Source of the DNA: Kappaphycus alvarezii
Taxonomy: Eukaryota; Rhodophyta; Florideophyceae; Gigartinales; Solieriaceae
Assembly (NCBI GenBank): GCA_002205965.3
Contig: NADL03000554.1
Coordinates: 186,001-250,000, forward strand
Length of the DNA: 64,000 nt
Reading direction: 5' to 3'
Below are positions 1 through 10,714 of the stretch, piece after piece. A program made the translations under genes and the position numbers. The notes below the pieces were generated by a model, which searched no databases, was not told where the DNA came from, and saw only the letters and a program-made list of their open reading frames with translations. Numbering within the stretch: position 1 is the stretch's first letter; each line of letters starts with the position of its first letter.

Positions 1-2459
1 CAGGGGGCCCTCACTAAGGCTGTCGCCGCACTCTGCTCTACCACCTCACCGGCACCGGCTACTCTCCAGAACAAATCCCTCCTTGCTTCCCTGCATCCCT
101 CTCCAAGTGTCCCGGTTACCCCAACTCCGCGCCACTTGCTGCCCCCCGCCTTTGTCTTTACGGAGGCCGAGGTTCGCCGTCAGCTCGCCTTCCTACCACA
201 CCACAGCTCTCCGGGCCCTGACGGCCTCCGCCCATCCGTCTTCAAATCCCTCTCCCATGCACCAGGCGGTGATACCGCAGATCGCTCCGCCCTGTCTCAG
301 CTCACAATCTTTGTGAACTCTGCCGTGGACGGCCGACTCCCAACTGAGCTCCGTCATCTCTTCGCCGGGGCTACCCTACTCGGCATCCCAAAGGCCCGCG
401 GCGACAGTCTCCGCCCCATCGCCATGGGTACGGTTCTTCGACGCTTCATCTGCCGCCTCGTCGTTCGGCGCTTGTCTACACAACCCACCGTCGTCTCTTA
501 TTTCCTTCCTCACCAGCTCGCCGTCGGAGTCCGCCACGGAACAGAAGCCATCATTCATGCGACACGGCTTTTCTCCACCCGCCCTGACAGCGCCAGCTTC
601 GCCTCCTTCAAATTGACGCGTCAAACGCGTTCAACAAAATCGAGCGCCACAACATTCTGCTCGAGACGGCCAAGCATATCCCCGACCTCGCCCGGTTTGT
701 GCACTACTTGTATGGAGGTGATTCCACGCTCATGTTCGGTTCACACATCCTGCACAGTCGCACAGGCACCCACCAGGGAGATCCGCTCGGAAGCATCCTG
801 TTTGCCCTTGGCATCCATCCATTGGTCAGCCAGCTCTCATCACGCTTTCCCGCCATACGCCTAAACGCTTGGTTCGCCGACGACGGTACCGTCATCGTCC
901 CTGTCAACCTCGCTTCTGAGGTTCTCCGCTTCATCTCAGACCGTGGAAAGCCACTCGGGTTCTCTATCAACATGACGAAAACAACGCTATGGCGTCCTGG
1001 CCCGGATCCCCTCCCCGCGTCCCTTCGGTGTGCCATACCCTGCACGATACGTTCCGACAATTTCGTGACAGTCCTCGGATCCCCAATCGGCACCCCTCAA
1101 AGCTGCCAGTCTTTTCTTGCCTCCCGCGTACATGCCATTTCCGAGGTTTGGTCGCGCATCTCCGGATTGAATGACCCTCAACTGGGCTACCAACTACTGC
1201 GACACTGTGCCAGTTCCTGCCGCCTGATCTATGTTCTTCGCTGCACCCCGCCGCATCTCACTCTTTCCGGAGCTCAAACCTTTGACTCTGGAATGCGAAG
1301 GGTGTTCGAAGACATGCACCGTCGTCTCCCAGACAGTGCCTGGCTCACCGCCCAGCTTCCACTACGTATGGGAGGGCTCGGACTTCCCCTAACGAAACCA
1401 TCGCAGAGGCATGCTACGCTGGCTCTGTTCTCTCCTGCTACCCACTTCTTCGCCTCCTCCTCGGTGATTGCTTCGACGTCTCGCCCTTGATCTCAACGCC
1501 TCTCGCCTCTATCCGGGCCAAATACAGCCTCCCCGACAGTTTCTCCCCCCCGCCGTCCTTGCTGGCCTCGCGCCTCTTCTTCCCCGGCCTGTCTGACTTC
1601 CAGACAACTGCTACTGCTGAGATCACAAAGGCGCTTCGCGCCAGACTTCTCTCTTCCGTCGACCTCTCCTCCTCCGAAGGCTCCCGGCTACTCCGCCGCC
1701 TAGCTTCCGTCGCTTCTTCCCACGCCTCCCGTCCCTTTCACAACCTCCCGCAGAGCCATCTCGGTACCCGGGCCGCTCCTGAAGTATGGCGAACCATGGT
1801 TTGCCTCCGTCTTGGTGTCCCCATCTTCTCTGGCACACAACCCTGCACCTATTTCGCCCGCCCACTTCCGCACTGTCCCCACCCTGGATTCCTACGGACA
1901 CCATGCCTCTGTCTGTCCCTGCGCCGACGGCTCCATTCGGCGCCACAATTTTGTTCGCGACCGCCTCATTTCCGAGGTATCACGCTTATCAATTGGGATT
2001 CGCCCTGTCCGGGAATGGACCTTCCCGCAAGACTTGCCCCGACCCTCCAACTCCCGCCGCCGCCTCGACATCTACATCGATGATGTCCAGTTCTCTCCCG
2101 TCCCGCAGGGCTACGACGTCACTGTCATCAGCCCCCACTCCGCTCCATACGCCCAACAGCGGATTCACACGCCCCTCGCTGCCCTTACTGCATCTGAGCG
2201 CGCGAAATCTCTCCGCTATGGCCACCTCTGCGCCGAACTACGTATCGACTTCCACCCGATGGCTTTCGATATATACGGGTCTGCCGGTCCCGGTGCCGAA
2301 CGAGGTCTGTCCAGAATTGCTGAGTACATCGCACTACGTAAAGGCAGTAGCCCTGCCTTCGAGCGCGATCGCTTGTTCACGATTATCAGTTCGCTCGTAC
2401 AACAACGAACTTCTGTCGCGATCAACCGACGACTACTCGACCGTTCCTGGCTCGGATAG
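1..2459 (+). pseudogene. NLR-1: non-LTR retrotransposon reverse transcriptase/endonuclease ORF, 5' end outside window
   Basis: Decayed ORF of a non-LTR retrotransposon that would reverse-transcribe its own RNA at a nicked target. Readable frames in order: 136-600 (linker and start of the RT fingers), about 600-1390 and 1812-2459. RT motif A reads IDASNAFNKIE near 613. Motif B is THQGDPLGSILF near 767. Motif C is the catalytic FADDG near 875. An MGGLGLP motif follows near 1369. The C-terminal part has a Cys/His cluster, RRHN (near 1940), then RLDIYIDD and YDVTVISP, the order expected of a restriction-like endonuclease. Frame changes near 605 and 1390, and others between 1490 and 1812, show it is not functional as read. 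RT and endonuclease identity are firm; the exact clade is not. Confidence 0.85.
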
Positions 2460-2531
2460 ATTTTTCCCCTTTTGAGGGCCGCTAGCCCCCCCTTTTCTGC
2501 TTGGTAAAGTCTTCTTCTTCTTCTTCTTCTA
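2460..2531 (+). repeat. NLR-1 3' end with (TTC)n tail
   Basis: Directly after the NLR-1 stop lies a short T- and C-rich 3' untranslated stretch ending in a TTC microsatellite at about 2508-2530. Simple-repeat tails are common at the 3' ends of non-LTR elements, so this is taken as the insertion's 3' boundary. A target duplication cannot be checked because the 5' end lies outside the window. Confidence 0.5.
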
Positions 2532-3697
2532 GTATTCACCAGTACTGCACTTCTGGTATCATTGATTCGCTCGATCCAATGTTTAAAAAGTCTGAAATAT
2601 CGTGCGGGGGTGGCGGTCCAGTATAACTCGAATGACGAATACACAGTGGAGTAGTCCAGCTGTACGACACCAACCTGTTGGCGCAACCGGCAAACAGGGC
2701 TAGTCAATGGCAGGTGTCTCAAGAGAAAGGGAGAAGCGAGCTCCCTGTGACTCTTTGTGCAAGTGTGTATGGGCTATCGTTGTGTGCCGGGGTCGCGTGG
2801 CTCGAAGAGAGCAAGAATTGACGTCAAATTTCAGTACCCATTCCGTTTGCATACACAGCATCATACATGTCAAAATCGTGCGACAGGATTGTAATTGTGA
2901 ACACGGCATTTTGAAAGAAAACAAAATCCCATACCGTCATCCACAACTCATGGAACTTTAATTGATGATCAAGCAGTTGTGAAGCTCAGGCAAAGGATGA
3001 TTCCGGGATTGTCTTTTGTTTGCCGCCTTTCGATCAAATTTAGTTTCACTGACCGTTGTCGTTTTGTAAATGGGCTGCAAAACGTTGGGAAGCAGCAGAG
3101 GTGGAGCAGTTGCCAAATGTACAATTAGAGTGGTGGTAGAGTATTGTAGGATTGAATGAGAAAGTAGTGTTGTGAATTGCAGCGGACGTGGAGTTGAGGT
3201 ATCGAGAGGGGTTGATGTGGATGGAGGGTGTGGTGGAAATTCGGGGAGGCGGTGGGGCTGCTGAGGTGGTTGTGTATGTGGCGGGAAGGGGAGATGGGAG
3301 GAGATTGCGGCAGTAATCCCAATGGTTGGATGTGAATCGCAGGAGAGAAAGTCGACTGTCTTGTGAGTATCTAAGGAGTAATGTACAGTATTGTACAGTA
3401 CGGTAAATGTGGTGGAGAATTGACTGCATTGCAAAAAGAAGGATTGTACAGCAGAGTACAAGTAAAGCTGAGCTATGATTGGCTGCCCACTCCAGTGCTA
3501 CGTGTTATCCCAGACCCATTCAATCCTTATCCTAATACCTCGCCCTATTTTCACAAAACCCTCCAAACATCCATCTACATATGTACATATCCATACATCC
3601 ATTCATACGGTTTTCAAATCCCCCCCACCGTTGCAACCAACCAACATTCAGCCATCCTCTCCTCTCCCATCCCCACCCCTCACCTCTCCCGGAAACA
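2532..3697. other. No supported gene; upstream region of the Cys-rich gene
   Basis: Short frames on both strands here have no recognisable domain and look like chance. An ATTGGCTG (inverted CCAAT box) lies at about 3479-3486, some 215 bases before the start codon of the next gene. TGTACAGTA words recur near 3382-3398. Nothing else can be assigned. Confidence 0.4.
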
Positions 3698-5369
3698 ATG
3701 ACCCCCCAATCCCACCTCCTCCTCCTCCTCCTCCTCTCACCTCCCTCCTCCTCCTTCTCCCCACCATTTCCCACCCCTCCCCCCTCCCCCTAACCCTAGA
3801 CCCCTGCACCCCCGAGAACCCCTGCGCCCCCTCCCCCTTGGCCCCGCCTCTGCGTCATACTCGACGATCCCACCTCCCTCTCCTGTCCCCCCACCTCCCA
3901 AACAAAATGCCAATGCGCCACAACCTTCGATCCCACCTGCAACACCACCTCCCAATGTCAAGCCGGCGAAATATGCGTTTACCCGTTTCCTCGACGCCTT
4001 CACCTTCTGCGCCTCCCGTCGCTACGTCACCCGCAACCCGCAACTCTTCCTACGAGATGAGCCGCCCCCGCCGGATGGACTCACCGGTGATTCATGTACC
4101 TCTGCTTTGCAATGTCGTGGAGATAGGGTGTGTTTGCGTAGTGTGGTCGATGTGGGAGGGTTCTGTCGGGGTGTTGGGGATGATTGTATATGTGTGCAGG
4201 CTGTCAATCCGTTGCGTTGCGCAGTCCCTTGGGAGTGCCCGTTGGGGGAGACTTGTGTCTTTGGGGGGATGCGTGATTTTGACGATGCGGGCGATAGTAG
4301 CACGTCTGCGGGGTTTTGTGTCTCTATGCGTGTCGTTGATGGTGACGACTTGGTCGATGTTTTTGACTTTTATGGTATTGTGGAGGACCGCTTGGTGGAT
4401 GGTAGTGGCTTGAGTTATGAACCTTGTCAACGGGGGAATCAGTGTAAGACGGGCACTACTTGTATGGTTGACCGTTTTGGGGGGGGACCAATTGCCCCTC
4501 CAGGGGTTGTCGCTGTTTTCCAGACGTCGATCAAACATGTGTCGATGATTTCTTGTGTGATGACGGCGAAACCTGCGCCGCGTTGAATGCCCAGTTTCAG
4601 TTTGGCATATGTGTGTCCAGTGCCGTGGTGGACGCCGTGCAACCTGCGTTGCAACCGTTGTCGCCCCTGCCAGACGGCGAGCCTGCCCTCGCCCTGGCTG
4701 GCTTGACCGGCGATCGTTGTTTGTTTGATTCGGATTGTCAGGGGGGCGCAGGTGTGAGGAGGATTCGGAATTGGTGGTCATGTGTCCGACGTGGGGTGTT
4801 GCTTTTTTTTCCGCCGTCGACGATCGATATTACGTGTATGGATGATGATGATGCGTGCAGGGGGAGGGCTGCTTTGCGGGCCTCGAAATCCCGATCTGTT
4901 TGAGTATTTCCGCAGGTGATGGGAGCCCGTTTTTTACAAGGGTCATGCCGCAGCCTTCCGCTGCACCTGTTGGTGTTGGGCGAGGGCTCGAACCAAGTAT
5001 GGAACCGACCCAGGAACTGACAAAGTACCCGATACAAAGACAAATCAGGAAACGCGTGTTGGGACCATGGACTGAGCAGATGATGGACACGTTGACGACT
5101 ATCAGGGCGGATCTCAAAATGGAGTTGGGAACGGGAGTACTAGCAGGGCCACCAAAGTTGGGAACACCCTGGATGATGAGGAGAATACCCAAATCGGGGA
5201 CTGCAAATGCCTAAACCCGCATGGTGGCCCATGCGATAGACGCGAAGAAGTACATTCCCGCAAGGTTGATTGCAGTTCTAGTGGACGTGGGGAGCCAGCA
5301 GACGAGAGAAATGTGCAGAGCATCGGGAATCTGCGGGGCAAGGGGGCGTGTGGCGGCATGGGAGGGTAG
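3698..5369 (+). pseudogene. Cysteine-rich, probably secreted repeat protein, frameshifted
   Basis: The ATG at 3698 has a good eukaryotic context (AAACAATGA) and opens a leucine run (MTPQSHLLLLLLL) that resembles a signal peptide. Downstream, cysteine modules of the form C-x5-C-x2-G-x2-C recur but jump between frames: QCQAGEIC near 3955, SCTSALQCRGDRVC near 4094, ECPLGETC near 4232, PCQRGNQCKTGTTC near 4423, DDGETC near 4560, RCLFDSDC near 4715, and a last DCKC and GGPC cluster near 5205-5230. This spacing suggests a disulphide-rich extracellular protein. I do not recognise the family. The regular modules argue that one gene runs through the region. The frame jumps could be decay, small introns or sequence errors. 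The last in-frame stop is at 5367-5369. Confidence 0.5.
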
Positions 5370-5777
5370 CGCAATGCGCACGGGGAATCAGCATGCGGAA
5401 TTTACGGGATTGCCAGGCACAGAAGATGTGGGTCAACAGTCTGAGGTGCCAGGCGTGAGAGGAGAGTGGTGAGGAGAATAAGATCGATGTTTACAGTAAT
5501 TTATTACCAGACAGTTGGTATGGCATTATGGCCACGCTTTCTCTGCTGATCCACGTGGAGCTTACGACAGAGCAGTACATTAAAAATGGGCCATCGTGAT
5601 TAATGTCCTATTGGCCTTGTCGACTTTGGCTCTGAAATGGCCAATAGTTATGACGCAAGAGTAGAAAGTCATAACTAGTGCGTTGATTTTGCGTTTTCCG
5701 CAAACACACAAGACTCTAGGATTCATCAGACAAATACCAACCACTGCAGCATATTACGTACCAACCTGTGCGCTTTT
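5370..5777. other. No gene seen
   Basis: Transition from GC-rich to AT-richer sequence. No frame with recognisable protein content and no repeat shared with the rest of the window. Confidence 0.4.
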
Positions 5778-5896
5778 CGCTGTAAACCAACCCCATTTAC
5801 CACGAGTTACTCGGTAGATATGTTTGTGGAGGATTCCGAGATGACTGGACTACCTCCACAAACCACAACCAGGTGAATGGGGGCTGGTTTACAGCG
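5778..5896. mobile_element. Foldback/MITE-like element, 119 bp
   Basis: The ends are inverted copies: CGCTGTAAACCAACCCC on the left and its near-complement, ending in GGTTTACAGCG, on the right. An inner inverted pair (GTTTGTGGAGG and CCTCCACAAAC) makes the whole element a hairpin. No coding capacity. The terminal GTAAACCAACCCCATTTAC word recurs at other insertions in the window. Confidence 0.7.
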
Positions 5897-6761
5897 AATC
5901 TTTCAATAACAGACGGCCAAAAGACATACGCATAAATCTGTTTCCTTCATCTGTTCTCACCAGCTCATTGTACAGAAGGTGAGGGGTTCATTAATCTAGA
6001 AACATCGAGTAGACGCTGCAGCAGATCTTCAAGGCCCTCCACGTATTGACTGATTGATCCGATACAAGTGTTACCCAAAATCGGAAGCCAAAGGATTGGG
6101 TGTTTTTACTCTTGGAAGATATATTCGATCTATCTTAAAGTTTTCCGCAGAACTACAGTCTTTGGACACTTGGGTTTCTGATCGTCAAACACCACTCCTC
6201 TTACCACTTCCTGTAGGCCTATTTAGAGGTGAGTACCTTTCGTACGGGCAATGGCAATTGCTTTGATCAAGCAACCATAAATAAATGCTCACTCACGTGA
6301 CTACTGGTCGTCGCGTAATTTGCTTCACATCATGTATTTAATATGAAATTCAAATTAACAACTCGAAATGGGTTCTAGCCAATCCATACATCTCAATAAA
6401 GAAACCCCATTTTTCTTTTCATTAATTAGTTACTAGTTTCAACACTGAAATCAATTTCTGAGCGCCCCCTAATTCATTCTCTAGACTAGACCTGTTGAAA
6501 CACATACAAGTTAAGAGCTTCTGCAGTTTTACAAGGCATGGCATGAATTATTCTTCGTAACCTTCATGTTTAAACTCCGGGAAAAAATTCGGAAGAAAAT
6601 GAACTTTAACACGAGCGACTGGGGAAAGGGACTGGGAAATACTGTAATGAAGGTGGTGGCATACTCGTCAACTACCTCCGGACGAAATTAAAATTGTCTT
6701 TCGAAAAGTAATCAACCCCTTCCTTTTCTATGCTCCACGCCAGTATGAATATTTGCGGTTT
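5897..6761. other. No gene; one non-LTR 3' fragment
   Basis: About 6085-6180 resembles the reverse complement of the NLR-3-like family's 3' untranslated repeat (TTACTCTTGGAAGATATATT and GTTTTCCGCAGAACTAC). The rest is AT-rich and featureless to my reading. Confidence 0.45.
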
Positions 6762-6938
6762 GGATGAATGTGGGGCTCTGACGGCTGCAGAGAAGAACAC
6801 TGTTTTGTTTGTCTCTTAGACAAGCACTGTTTTGTTTGAAAAACAGTGTTCTTCTCTGTTTTGTTTGTCTCTTAGACAAGCACTGTTTTGTTTGAAAAAC
6901 AGTGTTCTTCTCTGCAGCCGTCAGAGCCCCACGTTCAT
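6762..6938. mobile_element. Foldback element with tandem core, 177 bp
   Basis: Left arm 6762-6807 (GTGGGGCTCTGACGGCTGCA then GAGAAGAACACTGTTTT) is repeated as a near-perfect inverted copy at 6894-6938. The core holds two head-to-tail copies of a unit of about 56 bp containing TTTGTCTCTTAGACAAGC, which is itself palindromic. It looks like a foldback transposable element or a rearranged palindrome. No protein is coded. Confidence 0.7.
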
Positions 6939-7019
6939 CTGAGACTGCATGAGACTGAGCCATCGTGAGCTGGTTATGGTGTACATACAGTATTTGGCTC
7001 TTTTACATAGCAGTTGTTC

Positions 7020-7345
7020 CCTGTCATACGGTATTACATATCCTGCGCCTCCATCGTATCCTGGCCTTGTGATAACTTTGAAACGAAACACAGAAGATAC
7101 GAGTCCTTCATCGCGTCTTCCGCCAGAAGTAGGCTGGTCCCCGTCCCCATCTCTACCCTCGGAGGATGGCACACGGACGCCCACGCGTTGCTAACCGACG
7201 TTGCACGCGACGTCGCTACGAGGGCAAGGGAGACCTACGCAAAGGTCAAACAAGTCTTAACACAGCGTCATGCTGCAGCGGCAGCGATGTTCAGTGCGGC
7301 GTGCCTGTTGGCTGGCCTCCAGCCAGTCTCCAGCGTTTCGACGGC
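7020..7345 (+). pseudogene. C-terminal fragment of an NLR-3-like non-LTR element
   Basis: Encodes the conserved end of the NLR-3-like ORF: RLVPVPISTLGGWHTDAHAL, then VTDVAR-type and QRHAAAAAMFSAACLLAGL words matching 36400-36636. Upstream RT and endonuclease parts are missing, as in a 5'-truncated insertion. Confidence 0.7.
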
Positions 7346-7499
7346 TTCCCGCCAATCCGTACACATTGTAAGCATTTACCCACATTAACATCCCTCAGGG
7401 AACAGCTGACCTCATTTTTCATGGATTAAAAACACCCGCAATTTCCCCCATTTCAAGCATTGTATAAAGAAACCACGGCCCGAAGTAGGGGAGAGAAAT

Positions 7500-7650
7500 T
7501 GAGGTGCTTTATTAATGAGGGATGCAGGACGGCTGTTTTCCGAAGACTAGGGGACAGGTCTGTGAATTGAAGAGTCTGGAAATGGGGCCAAGTCATGAGG
7601 TGCTAGCTCATAGGGCTGGTGTGAGGCCAGCCGGAAGGCATGCTGCGTTG
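7500..7650 (-). pseudogene. Short NLR-3-like C-terminal fragment
   Basis: On the minus strand the sequence reads SNAACLPAGLTPA followed by a stop and divergent 3' sequence, matching the last residues of the NLR-3-like ORF. Only the extreme 3' end of the element survives. Confidence 0.5.
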
Positions 7651-7914
7651 GACGAGACCGTATATTTTCTGCTACATATTTTCAGAAAAGGATTAGTAAG
7701 AGGAACCATCGGCCGCAAGCCTTTACGTGCATGTTTGTAGCTATTTGCAAAGCAAGAATTCAAACCCTAATGATAGAAAATCGCTAAGCTCGGAGAGAGG
7801 CACCCCGATACGTTCTTCTGAATCAACAAGGTGGCACGATCGGTCGGCATCCGAGCCTTAGACTGATGTTCAAGCGGAATTCACCGTGTGTTTGTCTGCT
7901 TTGAGACACTGACG

Positions 7915-8248
7915 CCTGTTTCCGGGAAGGGGAACGTTTGGGTGTTTTACTCTTGGAAGATATATCCGATCTATCCCATGGTTTTCCAGACAACCACAAT
8001 CGACTCAAAAAGGGTATACCGACACAGTAATGGGGAAGGAACTACGCTCCCTAAAATGCTACCTTCAGGCTAGCCATCAAGCAGGCCGCATTGGACATGA
8101 CGGCTGCTGCAGCGTGCCTTTGCATCAAAACCCCCCGAACCTTTCCGTACGTCTCCAGTGCCCTCACAGCCACGTTCCTTGCCACGTCATTTAGCACTGC
8201 ACATGCATCCGGGTGCCAACCTCCAAGAGTGGAGATTGGCACAGGCAC
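7915..8248 (-). pseudogene. NLR-3-like 3' fragment: ORF end plus 3' UTR
   Basis: The minus frame 8248-8051 reads PVPISTLGGWHPDACAVLN through QRHAAAAVMSNAACL to its stop. It is followed by a 3' untranslated repeat that ends near 7927 in a C-run on the minus strand. The same 3' unit is found at 9838-10045 and 41190-41390 and, more divergent, at 38235-38400. A 5'-truncated non-LTR insertion fits. Confidence 0.7.
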
Positions 8249-8357
8249 GAGCCTACCTCTGGTGGAGGTCGCGTTTCCGGGAATGCAGGGGGCATTCTAT
8301 ACTATATCTAAATACTAGTAACGAGCAGGAGAGGACGCGCTCACAATACTGTTGCAA

Positions 8358-8520
8358 GGGGGAAATGGGGGCTAATTTACTGTGGTAGATATGTGGGTTG
8401 GTACCCAGTAAATTTGTACCGGAGCGTAGATATCGTATCATGGTCAAGCCAATTGTGAAACTGTACAATGCGTCGAAAACTGTAGATGGCACTCCAATCT
8501 ACCAGAAGGTGGAAGGGAGG
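8358..8520. mobile_element. Short non-autonomous insertion (about 163 bp) with long target duplication, copy 1
   Basis: Flanked by CAATACTGTTGCAAG on the left (8343-8357) and CAATACTGTTTGCAAG on the right (8521-8536). A second, divergent copy of the body lies at 38828-38994 in different flanking DNA with its own duplication. Both begin with the AAATGGGGG-TTAATTTACTG type of end and finish in GGTGGAAGGGAGG. No coding capacity. The 11-16 bp duplications favour a SINE-like, LINE-mobilised element, but I see no clear tRNA-type promoter boxes. Confidence 0.7.
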
Positions 8521-8559
8521 CAATACTGTTTGCAAGACTCAAGGGTGTGGGCCATTCTC

Positions 8560-8850
8560 CTTCAATGACACGCCCCAATAACGTTCATCTCAAAAGCCGC
8601 CTGCTTGGTAACTGCGCTACTAGCTACTGTTCAGTTGACAGGTCCCGACCAATCCCACTGCCAATATCCACTCTTCTAGTGTGCCACCTCGACCCATTTA
8701 CCGTGACAGACGTGGCCAGACATGTTGCCATGGGAGCCATCGAGGCCTTCGCGGGGGGTACGATCCGTACTCATGCAAAGACACGCTGCGACGACAGTTT
8801 CGTCCAACGCACCATGTCCTACGGCTGGTCTTTTACAGCCTTGTGAGATA
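8560..8850 (+). pseudogene. NLR-3-like C-terminal fragment
   Basis: Reads RPIPLPISTLLVCHLDP, VTDVARHVAMGAIEAF, then in another frame LMQRHAATTVSSNAPC, matching the end of the NLR-3-like ORF with at least one frame change. An older copy than those at 7915 and 9838. Confidence 0.55.
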
Positions 8851-9011
8851 GTTTGCCTGACTCTGTCACCTTTTCAGGTCCTCCAATACACAGACCTACC
8901 CTACTCCTGTCTCGGCAAACAGCCGTCCTACATCTTAAATCAATAAAGCGCCCCAATGGTGCTTCTTCGCGCCACCGGCGGTAAATCAACTCCATTTACC
9001 CCCATGATATG

Positions 9012-9280
9012 ACCGGGGGAAAGTTTTAAGTGTCATTATTGTTGGAAGTTATGTTCGATCTATAATAAGTTTTCCAGACGACCACAATCGATTCAATGTA
9101 CATGATATGAAGCACACTTTGGCAAAAAATCTTTACATTTTCGACAAGATGACTCCCTATCCGCAGGGGGGGGGTCTTTGCGGGAGTGGAAACAAGCTCA
9201 CAGAAGCGTGGTTTTCTGGAAAACTTCAGCATAGATCGAATTTATCTTCCAAGGATAAAGAAACCCAGAACTTCCCCTTA
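9012..9280. mobile_element. Foldback made of two inverted 3' UTR units
   Basis: Two inverted copies, about 75 bp each, of the NLR-3-like 3' unit face each other: 9012-9090 and 9195-9280. They share TTGGAAG, TTCGATCTAT, AAGTTTTCCAGA and ACCAC words. About 100 bp of unrelated sequence with a G-run lies between them. Confidence 0.5.
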
Positions 9281-9579
9281 GAAGCGTCGAGTGCAGTAGT
9301 AAATGCACGCCATGACATTTTTCATACTTTAGCTTTTCTACATTTTTCTCTCAGCCGTTTTCCAAACAAAAAGCTGAGGAAAAAATGTCAAAAGAGAACT
9401 TATGCCATTCGAACTTCGTATATATTTCGCACATAAAATTCGAATGGTCCCAAATGAAGCAGTTTCCAAATTCCTAACTCTATTTGATTTGCTCGTTAGG
9501 AATTCAGTGGTACCATATTGAGTATGAGCACACAGATGTTCTACATGTTTTTATTAAACCTATGTATCCCCATCACTCT

Positions 9580-9617
9580 GGAACATGAAGGTGGCTCTTA
9601 GGGCACCTTCATGTTCC
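9580..9617. repeat. Perfect 14-bp stem hairpin
   Basis: GGAACATGAAGGTG at 9580-9593 pairs with CACCTTCATGTTCC at 9604-9617 across a 10-base loop. The function is unknown. The surrounding 9281-9837 has no recognisable gene. Confidence 0.6.
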
Positions 9618-9837
9618 AACTGAGCCCTGCCAACCAGAATGCCGTATCGAGACTACTAGATCGGCAACGAACGACGAGGGGCACACCTAGCAGCCCGAGC
9701 AGGCCAAATTGCAATTCCAGCGGATTCCGAAGATGAACTAGCCGTGGTTTCCCTTCAACGTCTTGCTGCTATCAAGATAGAAATCCGAAGTATCTCATCG
9801 CGAAAAAAATGATCTCAGCATCCAGTTTCAATTTAAA

Positions 9838-10045
9838 CACTCTTAGCAACATGAAATGCTACAGCCGGTACAGACTCCTCAAACCACTGGCTGTCCTGAA
9901 GGTAGCATTTTAGGGAGCGTAGTTCCTTCCCCATTACTGTGTCGGTATACCCGTTTTTATTCGATTGTTGTTGTCTGGAAAACCATGGGATAGATCGGAT
10001 ATACCTTCCAAGAGTAAAAAACCCAAACCTTTCCCTTGCGGGGCT
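9838..10045 (+). repeat. NLR-3-like 3' unit, plus orientation
   Basis: Carries the last codons (CTGAAGGTAGCATTTTAG) and the 3' untranslated unit in the orientation opposite to 7915-8100. It ends at AAAAACCCAAACCTTTCCC. It abuts the transposase remnant that follows. Confidence 0.65.
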
Positions 10046-10109
10046 CCTTTCATAGTACCTTTGCCTAAGGACGACATTTACAAAGAGGAGTCGATATTTT
10101 TGTGATGAC

Positions 10110-10714
10110 GTGACACCATGTTGTGTCATCCTAAGGAGACCTTCTACACATATGCGTCTAGTTTACATTGAAGATGAGTTTGGAATATTCAGCTCTTGGT
10201 TGAGTGAAGTATTTTGGAAAACAAGTGAGGGATTATTATCAAGCTATGCCCTTCTTTTAGAGTTCCGACCTTTGCCGTTGGTCAATCGTGCAGTAATGTG
10301 TGCTTACGCTTTGAAAATGCTGGATGAACTTTTGATAGCTGCGTTGGATTCATTGATTGAGCACAGATGTGCATGAAGAATCTGGCGAGTCATGAAAGCT
10401 TCCAACGCAGATTCTACTCTGGTCACAAGAGAATGCCCTGTTTAGTGTACGAAGCAGTATCAACTCCAGAAGGATTGATGTTCCCTGCCTATGGTCCAGT
10501 CAAGGAAAGACGTCATGACCTGAAATTACTACGGCTGTCAGGGCTGGAAGATGTTCTTGTGGCATGCATTAATTTAAACGGGCGTCAATTTTACATCTAT
10601 GGAGATCTTGCATACATTGTAAGGCCGTATCTGCAGATATTGTTACACAACCAGGTGCTAAAGCTGCTCAAAATAAATTTAATTCTGTATAAGCGCTCTT
10701 CACGTCGCTATTGA
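10110..10714 (+). pseudogene. DDE transposase of PF13359 (Harbinger/PIF-like) type, broken
   Basis: Two overlapping frames. The first (10110-10376) matches the N-terminal helical part of such transposases. The second (10367-10714) has RFYSGHKRMPCLVYEAV, the EGLMFPAYGPVKERRHD segment (catalytic Asp in RRHD) and FYIYGDLAYIVRPYLQ (YGD-AY motif), all hallmarks of DDE_Tnp_4 proteins that cut and paste DNA transposons. A frame change near 10370 falls just where the first catalytic Asp region would be. I see no inverted repeats that bound it. Family assignment rests on motif recall, not a search. Confidence 0.65.

Noticed and set aside
376..624. Minus-strand open frame of 82 codons
   Set aside because: It lies opposite the well-supported RT frame of NLR-1; GC-rich coding sequence leaves such shadows.
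3475..4413. 312-codon plus frame with long proline runs
   Set aside because: The cysteine modules that define the gene fall in other frames; this frame is open mainly because of C-rich sequence.
6790..6915. Repeated 50-60 base units that might be read as a CRISPR array
   Set aside because: Only two units, no spacers, and they sit inside a large inverted repeat in a eukaryotic sequence.
8358..8520. tRNA gene or tRNA-derived SINE head
   Set aside because: GGGTTGGTACCCAGT looked like a TΨC-type arm, but no matching acceptor stem or A box could be placed.
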